Assembly (NCBI GenBank): GCA_016808115.1
Contig: JAEQBH010007412.1
Location: 17,757-81,756 of the forward strand
From: Tetrastigma voinierianum
Taxonomy: Eukaryota; Streptophyta; Magnoliopsida; Vitales; Vitaceae
Length of the DNA stretch: 64,000 nt
Reading direction: 5' to 3'
The notes under the pieces: generated by a model
The model's database searches: none
Told to the model about the DNA's origin: nothing
What the model saw: only the letters and a program-made list of their open reading frames with translations
Made by a program: the position numbers and the translations under genes
Shown here: positions 1-12,340 of the stretch, piece by piece
Numbering within the stretch: the stretch's first letter is position 1
Layout: each line of letters opens with the position of its first letter

Positions 1-600
1 ACTTAATGCAATTGGTATGACTAAGACATCGGCCTTTTAACCCGAGATAGCTTCATTGGTAAACCTAAGGTGATTCTCTATGATACGGGATATCGACTCC
101 GCTAGAGAACCCCATATGTGTCTCTCCTGATCAATAGTGAGGGCTACGGATTCGTAATAAAATGCGGGAGCCATACGTGATTATCAAGCCGTAATAATTA
201 TGGATTTAAGTACAATCTAACATAATCTCTTTACATCTAGGTTATAAGAATCAACCACGCCAACGAACGTGAACGCATAAATGGTAATGGATGACAAATT
301 ATCGATCGACCTAAACTCGATCATTCGCTGATCGAGAATATTCTCAACAAGAAGAATTACCATGTCATTACTAAGCCAACTCGGATCCCAACCGCCGATG
401 CACTTGGAAAGTGTTCAAAGGGCATACGAAACACTTCGGGTTGATATGCGTGAGGGCTGATTGATAGTCCACACCTCTATGCTGCCACCGCGTTTCGTGC
501 TTTGATAGAACCGAGGATGCATATTCCATAGTGCCATCTAAGGGAACATTATAATGAGTAAGTGTTTTGAAGGGTCTCAAAGTCATCAGGCTTCTTAGTT
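1..600 (+). other. Leader or 5' LTR region of the copia element
   Basis: No coding similarity is visible here. By position it should be the 5' LTR and/or untranslated leader of the copia element whose gag starts near 600. I did not find a convincing initiator-Met primer site, so the split between LTR and leader is unknown. Confidence 0.35.
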
Positions 601-935
601 CCATGGAAAGGACGTCTCTAACGCAAAGATGCGCTGCAGATGTATAATCACATTAAGAGGTTAGATCAATTGGGTCATTGGATGGATCCTGAATTGAGTA
701 TAGACTTAATTATGGCAAGGTTACCTGATAGTTTTGCACAGTTTGTGCTCGACTATGAGAAGGTTTATAAAGTACCTACCATACCCGAATCTGATCAACG
801 TTTCGAAATAGTCGAGAAAATGGCAAAGCAGAAAAGGCAAGACTAATTCCGAAAAGGACTTCTCTCAAAGGGTATTTGCTTTCATTGTGGTCAAGATGGC
901 TATTGGAAGAGGAACTCAAGGCCTACTGTTGAGTC
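600..935 (+). pseudogene. copia gag remnant with damaged zinc knuckle
   Basis: The clearest stretch (640-846) reads as the helical gag domain of copia elements: an MDPELSIDLIMARLPDSF segment followed by FAQFVLDYEKVYKVP. About 30 bases downstream, in another frame, lies the nucleocapsid knuckle (roughly 877-918), reading CFHCGQDGYWKRNS. The family motif is CX2CX4HX4C; here the His is Tyr and the last Cys is Ser, so zinc binding is probably lost. A stop near 844 and a frame change separate the two parts. Gag would form the particle coat and bind element RNA in the cytoplasm. Confidence 0.8.
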
Positions 936-999
936 GAAGAACAAGGTGTACGACGACCATCTTCTTCGTATTTACGCTGTCATTTCTGCTAATATTGTT

Positions 1000-1062
1000 T
1001 CCTTTTTCAACATATGGGTATGTGATACCGGTTGTGGCTCATACATATGGTTGATATGCGGC
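1000..1062 (+). pseudogene. copia aspartic protease active-site remnant
   Basis: Positions 1,021-1,050 encode CDTGCGSYIW, the DTG-containing flap region of a copia protease; the family usually has Asp-Thr-Gly followed by Cys/Ala and Ser. The aspartate is still present. The rest of the domain to about 1,450 is not readable in one frame and is AT-rich. The protease would cut the Gag-Pol polyprotein. It sits between gag and the integrase segment, as expected. Confidence 0.65.
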
Positions 1063-1454
1063 CTAAGGAATAAAAGCTCAATAAAGGGAGAGTCCAAACT
1101 TGACAAGTATATGCAAGAGTCATAAATTGGCCGCTACTGGGACTTATAAGCCAACCTCCCATTGTGAGCTTTTGTTTAATTGAATTATTTATTACGTTCC
1201 AAAGATTGACAAAGAACAACATTTGGTTTCATGTTTTAAACAAGAGAGGGTTTCATTTAAATTTTTGTGACAATAGTTGTTGCATTATGTTAAATGATAA
1301 TTTTATACCAGAACTCGAGCAATGGGATTACATATTAGATATAGTCAAATCCAATTTCGAATATCAATAATAAAAGACAAAAAGGAGATAATTTGAAATC
1401 ATCATATTCATGCATTGGGTCATTCGCTATATAAGAAAGATGCATGACTCGTTT

Positions 1455-2060
1455 CACAAGTGTGGAAGCTAGGTCATTTGATTATGAATCACCTGACACG
1501 TGAATCATGCTTATTAGGCAAAATGACCAAATTACCTCAAAGTGAAAGGTGAACGAGCAAACGGTCTATTAGACCTAATACATACTATGTGGTCCTATGT
1601 CAGTGCATGCCAGTGGTGGTTTCGTTTACTTCATAGCCTTTATCGATGACTATTCATGATATGGGTACTTGTATCTCATGAGGTATAAGTCTGAGGCCTT
1701 TGAAAGGTTCAAAGAATTCAGGAATAAGGTAGAGAAACAACTTGGGAGAAGTATAAAATCACTTAGATCGGATCGAGGTGGTGAGTACTTAGGCCAAGCA
1801 TTTCTAGATTATCTCAAGGACAATGGGATTTTGTCCCAATGGACTCTACCTTACGCCACAACACAATGGTGTGGCTGAGAGAAGGAACCGAACTCAGATA
1901 CGGGTCTACGACAGCAAGGCGCACCTACCTAAATCCTTTTGGGGTAATGCTCTTGAGACTACTGTGTATATCTTAAACAGATTCCCATCCGTCGCCAGTT
2001 ACTCCATATGATATGGATTCAACAAAAGCGTCCTATTTTCCCACATGAAAATATGGGGTC
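1455..2060 (+). pseudogene. copia integrase remnant (pre-integrase and core)
   Basis: Around 1,463 a WKLGHL segment matches the pre-integrase zinc region, and ESCLLGKMTK follows. Then ERANGLLDLIH near 1,550 begins the DDE core. The region of the first catalytic Asp is disrupted by a small deletion. The second catalytic Asp is kept in LRSDRGGEYL (about 1,770-1,800). The third block, QHNGVAERRNRT, is present from about 1,861 but in a different frame, overlapping a TGA at 1,876 in the first frame. Integrase would insert the cDNA into nuclear DNA; with at least three frame breaks it cannot be active. Confidence 0.85.
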
Positions 2061-2429
2061 AGTTTTGCTTATGTGAAGTTTTCGCACATCTGATAAGCTT
2101 GAAGCTAAGTCTGATAAGTGTTTGTTTGTAGGATATCCTAAAGAAACAATGGGATATCAATTCTACAACACTTTAGAGCAAAGGTTGTTTATTTCAAATC
2201 AAGTTGTCTTCTTAGAGAAAGAGTTTCTCTTAAGAGAAGACAATGGGAGAAAAGTGGAGCTTAATTAAGTTCAAGATGCTCTATCCGATCAACCTCAAGC
2301 TATAATCAGTGATGATGAATTTATAGTCGACTCCTTCTAAAACACAAGTGTTTCGTAGACAAGTAGATACATTCTCATTCCTAGAGATATGGATTTCTCA
2401 TTAGTGAACAAAAGGACGTATTGCTCATA

Positions 2430-3260
2430 GAAAATGATGAGCCAACTACCTATGAAGAATCTCTGAACAGTTCAGAGTCTGATCAATGGCTTAAAGCCTT
2501 GAAGTCGGAGATGGATTCCATGTATACGAACCAAGTGTGGATTCTCAAGGATCCACCTAAAGGGATAAACCCATAGGGTGTAAAATGGGTCTTCAAGAAG
2601 AAGATCTGACATGGAAGGTAATGTGATTACCATAAAGCTAGGCTTCAGGGCTAAGGGCCATCAAGCCAAAAACAAAGGAGCTGACATGATGAAACTTTCT
2701 TAATCCAAAGAGGCTATGCTTAAATCCATAAGAATACTCCTAGCCATCGCCGCTCATTATGATTATGAGATATGGAAAATGGATGTGAAGACAGCTTTCC
2801 TCAATGGAAACCTGACTGAGGAGGTGTTTATGACACAACCTAAAGGTTTCACATCTGGAAGTGGTAGTAAAGTATGCAAACTTCAGAGATCCATTTATGG
2901 GTTGAAGCAAGCATCTGAAGAGTCGAATATCCGATTTGGATGAGACAATCAAAGAGTTTGGTTTCTCACAAACTGGATGAACCTTGTGCATATAAGAAGA
3001 CAAATGGAAGTGCAAACAGATTCTAGTCTTTATGTACATACTTCGATATGAAACGATGTCTCTTCAAAGATTACAATCCGTCAAAATTTGCTATCCAAGA
3101 ATTTCTCCATGAAAGACCTTGAGAAGCAACTACATATTGGAGGATGTGATCTATAGAGATAGATCTGTAAAGGTTTCTTGCCTTTTCACTCCGTCCACAT
3201 ACATAGACAAGATGCTGAAGAGGTTTAGCATGGAGCAGTCCAAGAGAGAATGTGTCCCCA
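2430..3260 (+). pseudogene. copia reverse transcriptase remnant
   Basis: The N-terminal part (about 2,447-2,605) reads TYEESLNSSESDQWLKALK and later WVFKKK, with an in-frame TAG between. The palm segment (2,716-2,943) reads EIWKMDVKTAFLNGNL and KVCKLQRSIYGLKQAS, the classic copia RT signature; the first palm Asp is intact in KMDVKTAF. Where the YVDD box should be (about 3,030-3,045) the sequence reads MYILRYE, so the catalytic Asp pair is gone. Downstream, TYIDKMLKRFSMEQSK (about 3,195-3,245) marks the thumb/connection. Confidence 0.9.
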
Positions 3261-3880
3261 TGGTTAAAGGGACCACGCTCTCGAAGTCTCTGTCTCCGCA
3301 GACACATGATGAGAGGACATGCATGAGTATGATTCCATATGCTTCGGCTATTGGATCGATCATGTACGCTATGTTATGTACTCAACCCGACGTATCATAT
3401 GCTCTGAGTATCATGAGCATATACCAATCAAACTCGGGTATGATTCACTGCGGTTGTCGTATCATCCTTAAGTACTCGAGAAGGACTAAGATATCTGATT
3501 TACGGATGGGGATCTTATCGTTAATGGGTATAGTGATGCCAGCTTCCAATCTGATAGAGATGACTCGTAACTCACAGCTACGCGCTCACATTGAATGGTG
3601 GTGCAAATACTGGAAGAGTTCCAAACAAGAAATGACTCCAGATATTCTACAATCAATCGTATACATCGCAGTTTTCAAGCAATTTAAAGAAGCCGTTTGG
3701 ATAAAGAAGTTCGTTAATGAACTAGGAGTGGTACCTAGCATTGTTTATCCGATACTTTTGTATTGTGACAACAATGGTTATCGTGACAAGCTAAGGAACC
3801 AATACCATCAAAGGTCCAAAACGCATCAGATACCACTCGGGATCAGAGAGATCATAGGTAGGAACGATGTAAAGATGTAG
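3119..3880 (+). pseudogene. copia RT connection and RNase H, longest open frame of the window
   Basis: This 253-codon frame carries the end of RT and the RNase H domain. Recognisable pieces are YASAIGSIMYAMLCTQPDVS (residues about 75-95), WKSSKQEM (about 166), FKEAVWIKKFVNELGVVPS and LLYCDNNG near the end, all typical of the copia RNase H. Parts in between are shifted relative to family members: the ILKYSRRTK segment is followed by text lacking the usual Asp-containing RNase H blocks. So the frame is open but patched from several ancestral frames. The Met at 3,119 is not a real start, since the RT precedes it in the polyprotein. Confidence 0.8.
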
Positions 3881-4329
3881 AAGATACCCACTTATCGAAT
3901 ATCACGATCCTTCGACTCAAGCCTCTTCCCCCCAAGAGAATACATTAATCACACGTTTCTAGCCTATGGTATGAGATACAAGGGCGATTATTTTAGTGCA
4001 AGGGAGTTTGTTAGAGAAGTGCTCTAAAGGCAATTCCATTAGCTTATTGTACGACAACATATTATTAAATAGGGAAAGGCTTCTTCACACTCCGATATTC
4101 ATAATAGCGAATCGATATAGATCTTTAATCGAATTAATGAAGTCCTGCCTGCCCTTTTGTATGTCGAAATTATTCTGCCGTAGGAACTAAGGTCAGCTAC
4201 ATTATACACGTGGAAGTCCACGTGTCATTCGCATGTGGATCGGTTTTCCTAGGGTGATCCTGTGTGAGTATTCTCCAAAGAATGCCTCAGAAGGTAAAAT
4301 CAAAGTTGTATCATCAAGCAGCAATCTAT

Positions 4330-5950
4330 TAAATTAACTGCTTTAAAGCAAGAAGATGAAAGATAGGTTCTTAGGTTTCCACCATCGCCTGGGACAAGTA
4401 TTACTCCACTCCTTATTCGCAACTTCATCTAAAGAGCCATTGATGAATGGTCTTCGACGGAATATTTTACATTAGAAGCTCTTTTTAGATGAAGGATGAT
4501 TGAGCAATGACAAACACTTGTTCAAACAATTTTCTTAGACTCTTAGTTTGCATTTGCGACTAAGCACAACATGCACCGAGGATTTCTTGTTCACACGTTG
4601 TCAAGAAGATGCTAAACTGAGGTTTTATAAGATTTTTCTACAAGTTCTTAGCATTGTACAATCCCGTTGAAGCAACAAAGAGGAATTGAGGGTTACTACC
4701 TTACCGGAGGTGAGTTTCCACCATTAGAACCCCATCATAAGATTTTAGAACTTCATTGAAACTAGAAATGGAGTCATATTGGATAAGAAACTACTCATAA
4801 CCGAAACTTGAGAAAATCACACTTCAATTGCAAGATCGGAGAATCAAAAGCACAAAATACTGTAAGAGAAAACCGAGTTGTGTGATCTAACTGAAAGATT
4901 ACACGAATTGAAACTTAATCTGAAGAAAAGCTAAGTATTTTACTCTGGGGTCTATTAACCCTAGAAAACTATGAGAAAGCCTCTTCTATGAAACCAAAAC
5001 TTCTAGAATCCCAAACTCCGCTTCCTTCAATTTTCGCTTAAATACCCTTCTCCTCATCATCTCGGCGGTATCAAAGACAAGCGTGCCCGCACCGGTTGGA
5101 ATTCTGCCAAATTTAAAATTACGTGTTGGTACCGCACCATTACGTAAAATTCGATACCACTTAGTTACTAGTGATTTCCTCGCTAGTACCTAAGACGGCC
5201 ATTTAGTAACGGCATTCACTGCTACTAATGATTTCTCGGTTGGGGGCACCCCATTCTATTCACTGGTACCGGCATTCACCGCCTCTCGCAAATGTTCCCC
5301 AACACCATAGCACTTCCTAAGATCTCTCAACAAATAATATCATCATCCCAATGATCTACATTCGCCCTAGACGCGAACCCTTATAACAATTACGCATGGA
5401 ATACTTAAACCTCGTACAAGTCCAAAAAACAGAGAACGATCAACGATTAATCATTCTTATACAAAATGAGAGAAAATATGAGCTGAAGGTACTAAAACTA
5501 TATAAATAAGCCGCTCTTTGCGGTATTCAACACACTTCATCCCACATCTGCTAGTCCCTAGCAAGATTTTAACTGGTAACACCTACTAATTATGAGTTCC
5601 AACAAAACGCGCGAGTGCGTATGCTTTGCAAGTTTCCTGCATAGGGCAAAAAATTGAGCATAGTACTCCACCGACAAACTATGCAATTAAAATCGACTCA
5701 TTTTGGTTCACTCGCCTCAAAGCAATGAACATAATAACAAATCGTTACAAAACCAAGATATTCATATAGCGGACCATGGAATCGAGAAAGAAGAGCCTGA
5801 ATGAAATCACCAAACTAAATCAACGATATTATAAAGGCAAACAATTTAACATCACCACGTTGAACTAATATGCATAAAGTCAAAGAGGAACAACCAACAC
5901 GCTTGAAATCAAAAGGTCTTTTAGGGCTTGTAAACGACCATATGCTACAC
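4330..5950. other. No recognisable gene; GGTACC-rich spacer
   Basis: I see no protein similarity on either strand. From about 5,100 to 5,290 there are several GGTACC- and GATACC-type words with CACTAG-like text, echoed at 7,695-7,770. They may be LTR or untranslated sequence of the minus-strand gypsy element, whose 3' end should fall here, but I could not pair them with a 5' copy. Confidence 0.3.
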
Positions 5951-6043
5951 AAATAGTGGCTTATATGAACAAATGGGCGCTGTACGACTGGCCGAGGTCT
6001 CTACCCAATTGCCAACACCACCCTATTCTAACCCTCCATACTA

Positions 6044-7300
6044 CTACTCAACATCCTCCCCATCATCTGTCGAAGAGAATGCGTCCTCATCAACACAGTC
6101 GTCAAGCTCATCGGAATCCCCTTCCAAGTCAAGAGGAGGATCCTCTCCCACTGCAGGTTCTCCTCGGTAGATGTGACTCTCGATCCTGGAGAGCCTGTGG
6201 TCCAATTGTTTTTGCTTTCCCAATATGCACTTGAACCAACCCTTGATCCTACGCTCCATCCTTTTCCAAGGAGATGTGCTCATCGAAGAGCTGAGGACAA
6301 AGAGGCCCCAGAAATCACCGAAGGAGCATGAGAAGACTGAGGCTTTGTAGACGCAAATCTCGATTTTTTCTTCTCGTTTGTTCGTGACGGGCCCCGCCTT
6401 CTAAGAATTCCTTTTCTAACAATTCCCTCATCCCCGCAGCCTACAAGATTTGTAACTAGAGTCGTGTGAACTGATATGCCTCGTTTTTCAGCTCGGGGGA
6501 CCCGCAAAATCCTCATAACACAGCACCATATAACCAAGGCATAATCACGATCTTTCAGCCATCATCTCATAAACCGAATTCTTCCTTGCTCGCAATTTCT
6601 TTCCCTTCTGGTCCGACCATAATCGTGGAATAATTTTTTCATCAACGCATATTCAGGCTTAAGCTTCCCTGGAATGAACTCCTTACACATAAAACCTCAC
6701 ATGGAAACCAGAGTGGTGCACATGGCATCAGCAAACCTGGCATCGAACTCAGTAATGGCCCTGAGAGGGTAAGGTCGGTCATGTAGGGCCGGGCGAACAT
6801 AGTGTAAGGAGTGAGCTATCGAATCAAGGTCGACCTTAACCGCTTTCCCATAACAAGAGTTCAAGAGGTATCTACACGCTGATTTTATCTCAACTGCATA
6901 AAATTCCGACCAAGGCCTGGTGAGATACACTTCAGATTTCAAAGACGATTAAATTGCAAAATTTTCTCTTGAATAATAGCCCTGATAGGATGGGTGAACA
7001 AGAATGTGTCCACTTTCACACCCCGCTCGCAATGGAAACCCGACTTTACAACTGATTGGCTCCACTTTTCTCGCTCTCCGAATCGAAGACTCCTAAGAAA
7101 CATCGTCTAATCTCCTCATCTCGCTATCCGATGCCTCCGCCTCGTACATGAAGAATCTCTTCATTTTCCCTTCTCACGGCCATGAGGTATCTGGCTTGCT
7201 TTTTTTCACAAACACCCATAGAAGGCTTTCTAGGAGCTCAATCTTTCCAATGTTTTTCGATCTTGCCATAGATATAAGAATAGAAATTATAGCAAACGCC
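6044..7300 (-). pseudogene. Possible extra ORF downstream of Athila pol
   Basis: Three minus-strand pieces can be read in succession. About 7,270 starts MARSKNIGKIELLE. A middle piece (6,942-6,697) contains TRPWSEFYAVEIKSACRYL and DRPYPLRAITEFDARFADAM. A last piece (6,283-6,044) is basic first (WKRMERRIKGWFKCILGK) and ends in a very acidic tail (DLEGDSDELDDCVDEDAF) before a TAG. Stops and shifts separate the pieces. Athila elements carry an extra, env-position ORF at this place; I infer that identity from position and composition and did not recognise a named domain. It could also be unrelated fragments. Confidence 0.35.
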
Positions 7301-7399
7301 AAACACACAAAAAATATCCCAAAGAAATTCCATCTCCATAGTACCTGGCCGTCTCCGCTCAGCCGGGACAAAAATTACTCCCCATACAATTAGCCGATG

Positions 7400-8690
7400 C
7401 CCTAATCCACCTAGAACAGAATACTACTAACCCGAGCCACCAAAGAAAATCCATGTAGACACAATGAAATATCGCAACAAAGGATGCTCTCAAAGAAATG
7501 GCAGGCGCACATCGCCCGTGTTTACCGAATCGAACCAGTCAAAAGATGAAAATGCCGGGCAGAACGTGTGATCTCTGGTTTGCTCGTGTAGAAGACAAAT
7601 GGTCTATGGTTCGTCTTATATGCAGGACGGAGGAGTGGAACATGGAAGGGTTCTCTTGAAAACGTGGCGTAAAAGCCCCAATCGCCCATGTGACGCCCAA
7701 AGGGTACCGGTACCGCAAGTGTGGTACCTGGCATCACCTACACGCTCTATTTTTCAAGGCGGTGGTACCAAAGACTCGCAAGAGCTGCATCAAGCATTCA
7801 CCTGTCCTTTTTTCTTCTCTTTTTTTCTTTTTGCCAATATATAGATATACCATCGAATGCCCTCCATCTCGGATTCCACTGACTACTCATTTCTCTCCCG
7901 CTTCATACTCGCCTAACTTGATTTCAGGTTCACTCTGACCAACACCTGTATCTTCACTCTCTTGACACCTTCACGCTTACTATGGGGTCCATTGTACTTC
8001 TTGTGATCATGGTTCCTAGGGTTCAAACTCAAGGCTCAAGATGGGTGCAAGGGGTAAGTCAAAATGATTTCACAAAATGTAACACATAAATAATGACCCC
8101 AACCATCTTCCGCCATGCATGGTGTTCTCAAAGAATATGATATGTAGTTAATACGGAATGCTAAAATGCACAGTGGAAGCACAAGAGGGAAAAGCATGAG
8201 CTTGAAGCAGAAAGAATCAATGACAGTATCAGGACTAGAACATAATCGGGGTGATAAGGTCCCAAATATGAACAAAACTATGGTACGCTTGTTATCAGGT
8301 AGGCAATACTGAGATTCACGTGGAGTGCATACATGAGATCATGCGGCTGCATAAATCATAAGTCAAGTACTATACCCAAAAGAGCCGCAAATCAAAAATT
8401 TTGTCATGCGCTCAACATGTAACAAGCTGTCCCACCCCCACTACAGAAATAAGCATTGCCCTCAATGCACAATAATGTGACACCAAAAGCGTAAAATGTA
8501 AGGAAACATAAGGAGGTTTTTTTTCTATAGTTTGAAAATAAAAGCTGACTAAAGAAAGAAAGAAAACAGTAAGAAATACCAGAAATAAAACAAAAACTAT
8601 ATACAACAAAGTAGGATAGAATACCTAAAGGGATATCCCAGAAGAGCGATCTACCGCTCCTCACTACTCCCAATCCAGCCAAAGTGCTCA
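7400..8690. other. Non-coding spacer after the Athila integrase
   Basis: No protein similarity is visible on either strand. The stretch includes a T-rich tract near 7,800-7,850 and an A/T-rich block at 8,505-8,620. In Athila-type elements a non-coding spacer between pol and the extra ORF is usual, which fits. Confidence 0.4.
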
Positions 8691-9980
8691 ATAAATGGCT
8701 TTAAGCGCTTCATCACTTTAAAGGATTTCATTTTCCGCATTTTCAATCTCCACTCCGCATCATATGGGTAAACTACCTGACAAACGAACGGGCCAGTCCA
8801 CCTAACGGTTCCTCTTGGAAACATGTGCAACCAAGAGTCAGATAAGAATACCTGTGAGGTTCAAAGGTCTTCCGAACAATGGTCTTGTCATGGAATAAAT
8901 TTCGGTTCTCTTGTAAATTCGGGAGCTCTCATATGATTTCGCCTCAATTCATCAAGCTCGTTCATCTACAGCAGACGCTGTTTACCTGCCTGAGCCAAAT
9001 CAAAATTAAGAGTTTTAATAGCCCAATATGCCCCCAGGTTCCATTTCTACGTACAGATGACAAGCCACGGCATAAACAAGCCTATAAGGGACATTCCAAG
9101 AATAGTCTTAAAAGTATTACCAGAAGCCTAAAAGAGACTCCAGAAGTCAAAGAAAACCAATCATTGCGATTTGAGGCTACCGTTTTCCAAAATATGTTTG
9201 ATTCCCATTAGCTAATCTGCCGCTACTGGGTTTGTGGGTGGTATGTCGTGGGAAACTCAGGTGACTGCACTTTTTCAACAAATTCTCAAAATATCGATTA
9301 CAAAAATGGAGCCCACCATCACTAATGATCGCACGAGGCACCCAAAGCGAGAAAAATATGTCTTTTACAAATTTCAAACAACTCAGGGTCATTAGTTCCC
9401 GCGGAATGGCTCACCCACTCGACACATAGTCAACGGCCAACAAAATGTAAAGGTACCCACAAGAGGGGGGAAAAGGCCCCATGAAGTCTACACCCCAACA
9501 ATCGAAAAATTTCACGGATGTTAGGTAAGAGGCATCATGTTCCTTCAGACCCCTCCTAATTGTTGGCACTCGGTTACAAAGTTTTGCAAAATTCAAAACA
9601 ATCTTAAAAAGCATAATCAAAGAAACTACCAAGGGTGATTTTGTTCATAGTTTTCCTTGCAGAGAAATGCCCTCCACAGGCTTCCGAATGGCAAAAGGTG
9701 AGCACCCCAATTTGATCGTCATTAGGTACACACCTTCTCATCAATTGGTCTGGATAGTATTTAAACAAATATGGGTCATCAAAATAATATTTCTTAATGT
9801 CCGCCAAAAATTTCTTTTTTTTTTTTGTTGAGAGGTCCATTGGGGTGGAATTTGACCAGTCACCAGATAATTTACTATGTCCGCGTACAAGGCAGTTGAA
9901 CGCAGAGCAAAGCTGCTCATCGTGGAAACTGTCATTGGTCGACCGTGAGAAGCGGACTCTAACTAACCGAGACAAGTGGT
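8690..9980 (-). pseudogene. Athila-type integrase remnant
   Basis: Read leftwards from 9,975. PYLFKYYPDQLMRRCVPNDD leads into the zinc-binding head with CHSEACGGHFSARKT (about 9,690), then the CNRVPTIRRGL region. The core has FDCWGVDFMGPFPPSCGY (first catalytic Asp, about 9,480-9,520) and VPRAIISDGGLHFCN (second Asp, about 9,300-9,340). TTHKPSSGRLANGNQ (about 9,210) replaces the usual HPQTSGQ region. In other frames to about 8,700 the C-terminal part is visible, with LAQ-type text, RKTFEPH and a GPF-like end. At least four frame changes make it inactive. Confidence 0.9.
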
Positions 9981-10560
9981 CGGGCCAACATTCGAATTCT
10001 TATCTTTAATACAAAGTTGTACTCATACAAAGAGGATCCACCTAGTGTATCCTACTTCGATAGCAAATACTTTAGCGCTACATGATCCGAGAAAAAGGTT
10101 ACAAGAGAACCTACAATGTGTAATGACCCTAATCCTTTCTAGGCAAAACAACTGGATAAAAAAACTCTTTTTCAAGAGTCAGTAGTCAGCTCGAAGAATC
10201 TAGAGTCTTGCACGCATACAGTAGATCACAAAAGCCTTTTATCTTCCCTTCGTCTCTAAAAATGTACTTCTATAGCATAATCACTAGCGTCACACATGAT
10301 CTCAAAAGGGACGTTCCAATTAGGAGATCGCATGATAGGAGGAGACACTAACATAGTTTTGAGTTTATCAAAGGCGACCTCGCAAGCCTGTGACCATGCA
10401 AAAGGGACGTCCCCGTGCTAAATCGCATGCGGCTGCCATGGCAATCGAAATTTTTAATGAATTCCTATAGAATCCAGCATGTCCTAAGAATGACCTTAAA
10501 TCTCTAACACTTAGGGGTAGGTAAGTTGAGATCAACTCGACTTAGCCTTTTATCCACCTC
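9980..10560 (-). pseudogene. Athila-type RNase H remnant
   Basis: On the minus strand near 10,340-10,270, FDKLKTMLVSPPIMRSPNW and FEIMCDASDYAI are readable, the start of gypsy RNase H with its first catalytic Asp in CDAS. KAFVIYC near 10,225 is a later block. Just upstream (about 10,530-10,460) SVRDLRSFLGHAGFYR marks the RT-RNase H connection. The domain is shortened and broken by stops. Confidence 0.8.
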
Positions 10561-11450
10561 GATTCCTTTTTCTCGATACAGGACTCGAAGACAATCCTCA
10601 GGTCACCATGAAGTGACACTTTTCCCAATTTAACACGAGGTTTCTTGACATCTCTCCAATACCTTACGTAGATTCTCCAAACATCCCTCATATGAATCTC
10701 CAAAAATTGAGAAGTCATCCATGAAAATTTCCAAAATGATTTCTATCATATCACTGAAAATCCCCATCATGCACTGCTGGAAGGTTCCTGGTGCATTACA
10801 AAATCCAAAGGGCATTTTCCTAAAGCCAAATGTGCCAAAAGGACAAGTGAATGTGGTTTTCTCGATCTTCAGTTATCTCAATCTGATCAGGTCCAGTACC
10901 CATCAAGAAAACAATAAAATTCATGCCCTGCAACTCTCTCCAACATTTGATCGACAAAAGGTAAAGGGAAATGATCTTTCCTAGTACCCGCATTGAGTTT
11001 CACATAATCTATGCACACCCTCCAACCTGACGTGACACAGGGAACAGCTCATTGTTTTCATTTTCTACCACCGTACCCATATTTCTTAGGGACTACCTAA
11101 GTCATCGACCCACTACATTCAGTAAATGGGTAAATAACACCTATGTCCAAGGGTTTAACCTCTTTCGAATTCACTTTTCACATTTCTCGGGTTCAACGTT
11201 GCCGTGGCTGTCTGCAGTGTTTAACATCCTCTTCCAAATGAATACTGTGGGTGCAGATCAAGGGGCTAATTCCTTTAATATCTGCAATTGTCCATCCTAT
11301 GGCAGTTTTGTGGGTTCTCAATATCTCCAAAAGCTTATTTTCTTGTTCTGACTCTAAAGAGGGAGATATGATTACCGGGAAAGTTTCTTCTACCCCTAAG
11401 AATGCATATTTGAGATGTGATGGTAAAGGTTTCAACTCGGGAGCTTAGGT
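10560..11450 (-). pseudogene. Athila-type reverse transcriptase remnant
   Basis: The linker before RT is open from 11,435 to 11,193 and contains LPSHLKYAFLGVEETFPVII and IGWTIADIKGISP, almost family-like. The palm and fingers between 11,190 and 10,820 are scrambled. The block 10,815-10,630 reads MPFGFCNAPGTFQQCMMGIF and then FMDDFSIFGDSYEGCLENL; FMDD is the Athila version of the YVDD catalytic box and is intact here. Thumb text follows in another frame. The enzyme would copy element RNA into cDNA in the particle. Confidence 0.92.
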
Positions 11451-11639
11451 CTCTCCGGTTGCACACTGGCCCTCGATCGTGGCACTGTTCAAATCTCTCT
11501 AGCCCACCCATTCGCCTCCAATACCTCACTGTTCAATTATGGAGTGGAAACTCCGATTCAGTGATGTGGGCCACCTCAACATAACTTAGGGTTTGTTTAG
11601 ACAAGATATGAGAGGATCATCGATGAAACGTTATCTACA

Positions 11640-12340
11640 TATTTCGCACCATAGAGTCTATCATGCTTACCTCACAAACGCCCTCCTCATCCCCATTTCG
11701 ATAAACATTAAAGATATTCAAATTAATCTGGCCATGTTACCAAATAACAATGTCATTAGTCCTCCCCTGCGTTGTATAATGGCATTAGCAAAGAGCTTTC
11801 AAGAATGATCTACCAAGAATCACCGAATTTAGTCCTCGTTCACCACACAAAGGTCAAGGGGCTAAGAACAACAAAGTCCACAGTGGAAGTAGAACTCGTC
11901 CACTGCATTCAATACATCCTTCACTATCCCCCTCTAGGAATCTTCACACCACTGGCCCGCTAGCCGAGGGTGATATCGGGTCAGTTCTAATCTCCTAACC
12001 CTAGCTCAACATAGAACGAGTAAGGCAACGTTAACACTTGCCCCTAAATCCAATTAGCATGTCCTAATCCTTTGAATTTCCTACCACTATGGAAATAGTA
12101 GGGCTTCCTAGGTCTTTGTATTTTGGGGGCAAATTGTTTCGAATCAACGAAGTGGATTGCTCAGTCATAAATGCCTCCTTGTTGACACCTAGTTTTCTTT
12201 TTACAGTGCACAAATCTTTCATAAACTTGGCATATGACGTAATCTTCTTAATGACATATAGTAAAGGAATGTCTAATCCACCTGCTCGAATAACTCATAA
12301 ATTTCGTATCGATTACCACTTCTTTGGGGCACACAACCTA
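11640..12340 (-). pseudogene. Athila-type protease remnant
   Basis: Minus-strand text near 11,905-11,880 reads VDFVVLSPL, matching the strand of gypsy proteases that precedes the ILGRPFLA block; pieces of that block and the following hydrophobic strand are scattered to about 11,700. Upstream (about 12,140-12,080) there is KQFAPKIQRPRKPYYF, corresponding to the family segment just before the active-site loop. The D-[ST/L]-G active-site loop itself is not cleanly readable around 12,050-12,000. Placement between gag and RT supports the call. Confidence 0.6.

Larger units (their letters stand above)
1..4330 (+). mobile_element. Degenerate Ty1/copia LTR retrotransposon
   Basis: Gag, protease, integrase, reverse transcriptase and RNase H remnants follow one another in copia order on the plus strand between about 600 and 3,880. 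Integrase before RT is diagnostic of copia rather than gypsy. The reading frame is broken many times, so the element cannot be autonomous. A short purine-rich tract at about 3,998-4,010 precedes TGTTAGAGAAG, where a 3' LTR could begin. I could not match 4,012-4,330 to 1-400 by eye, so LTR limits are not proven and the 5' LTR may lie partly outside the window. Confidence 0.85.

Noticed and set aside
2740..3039. Minus-strand 99-codon frame
   Set aside because: Lies opposite the copia RT palm, whose plus-strand signature is unmistakable.
1..4330. Copia LTR pair at 1-400 and 4,012-4,330
   Set aside because: I could not align them by eye; only position suggests LTRs.
5100..7770. GGTACC-word clusters at 5.1-5.3 and 7.7 kb as an LTR pair
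   Set aside because: The shared words are short and the flanking DNA does not align, so an LTR pair cannot be supported.
8404..8691. Minus-strand 95-codon Phe/Leu-rich frame
   Set aside because: Lies in the spacer after integrase; composition reflects an A/T-rich tract.
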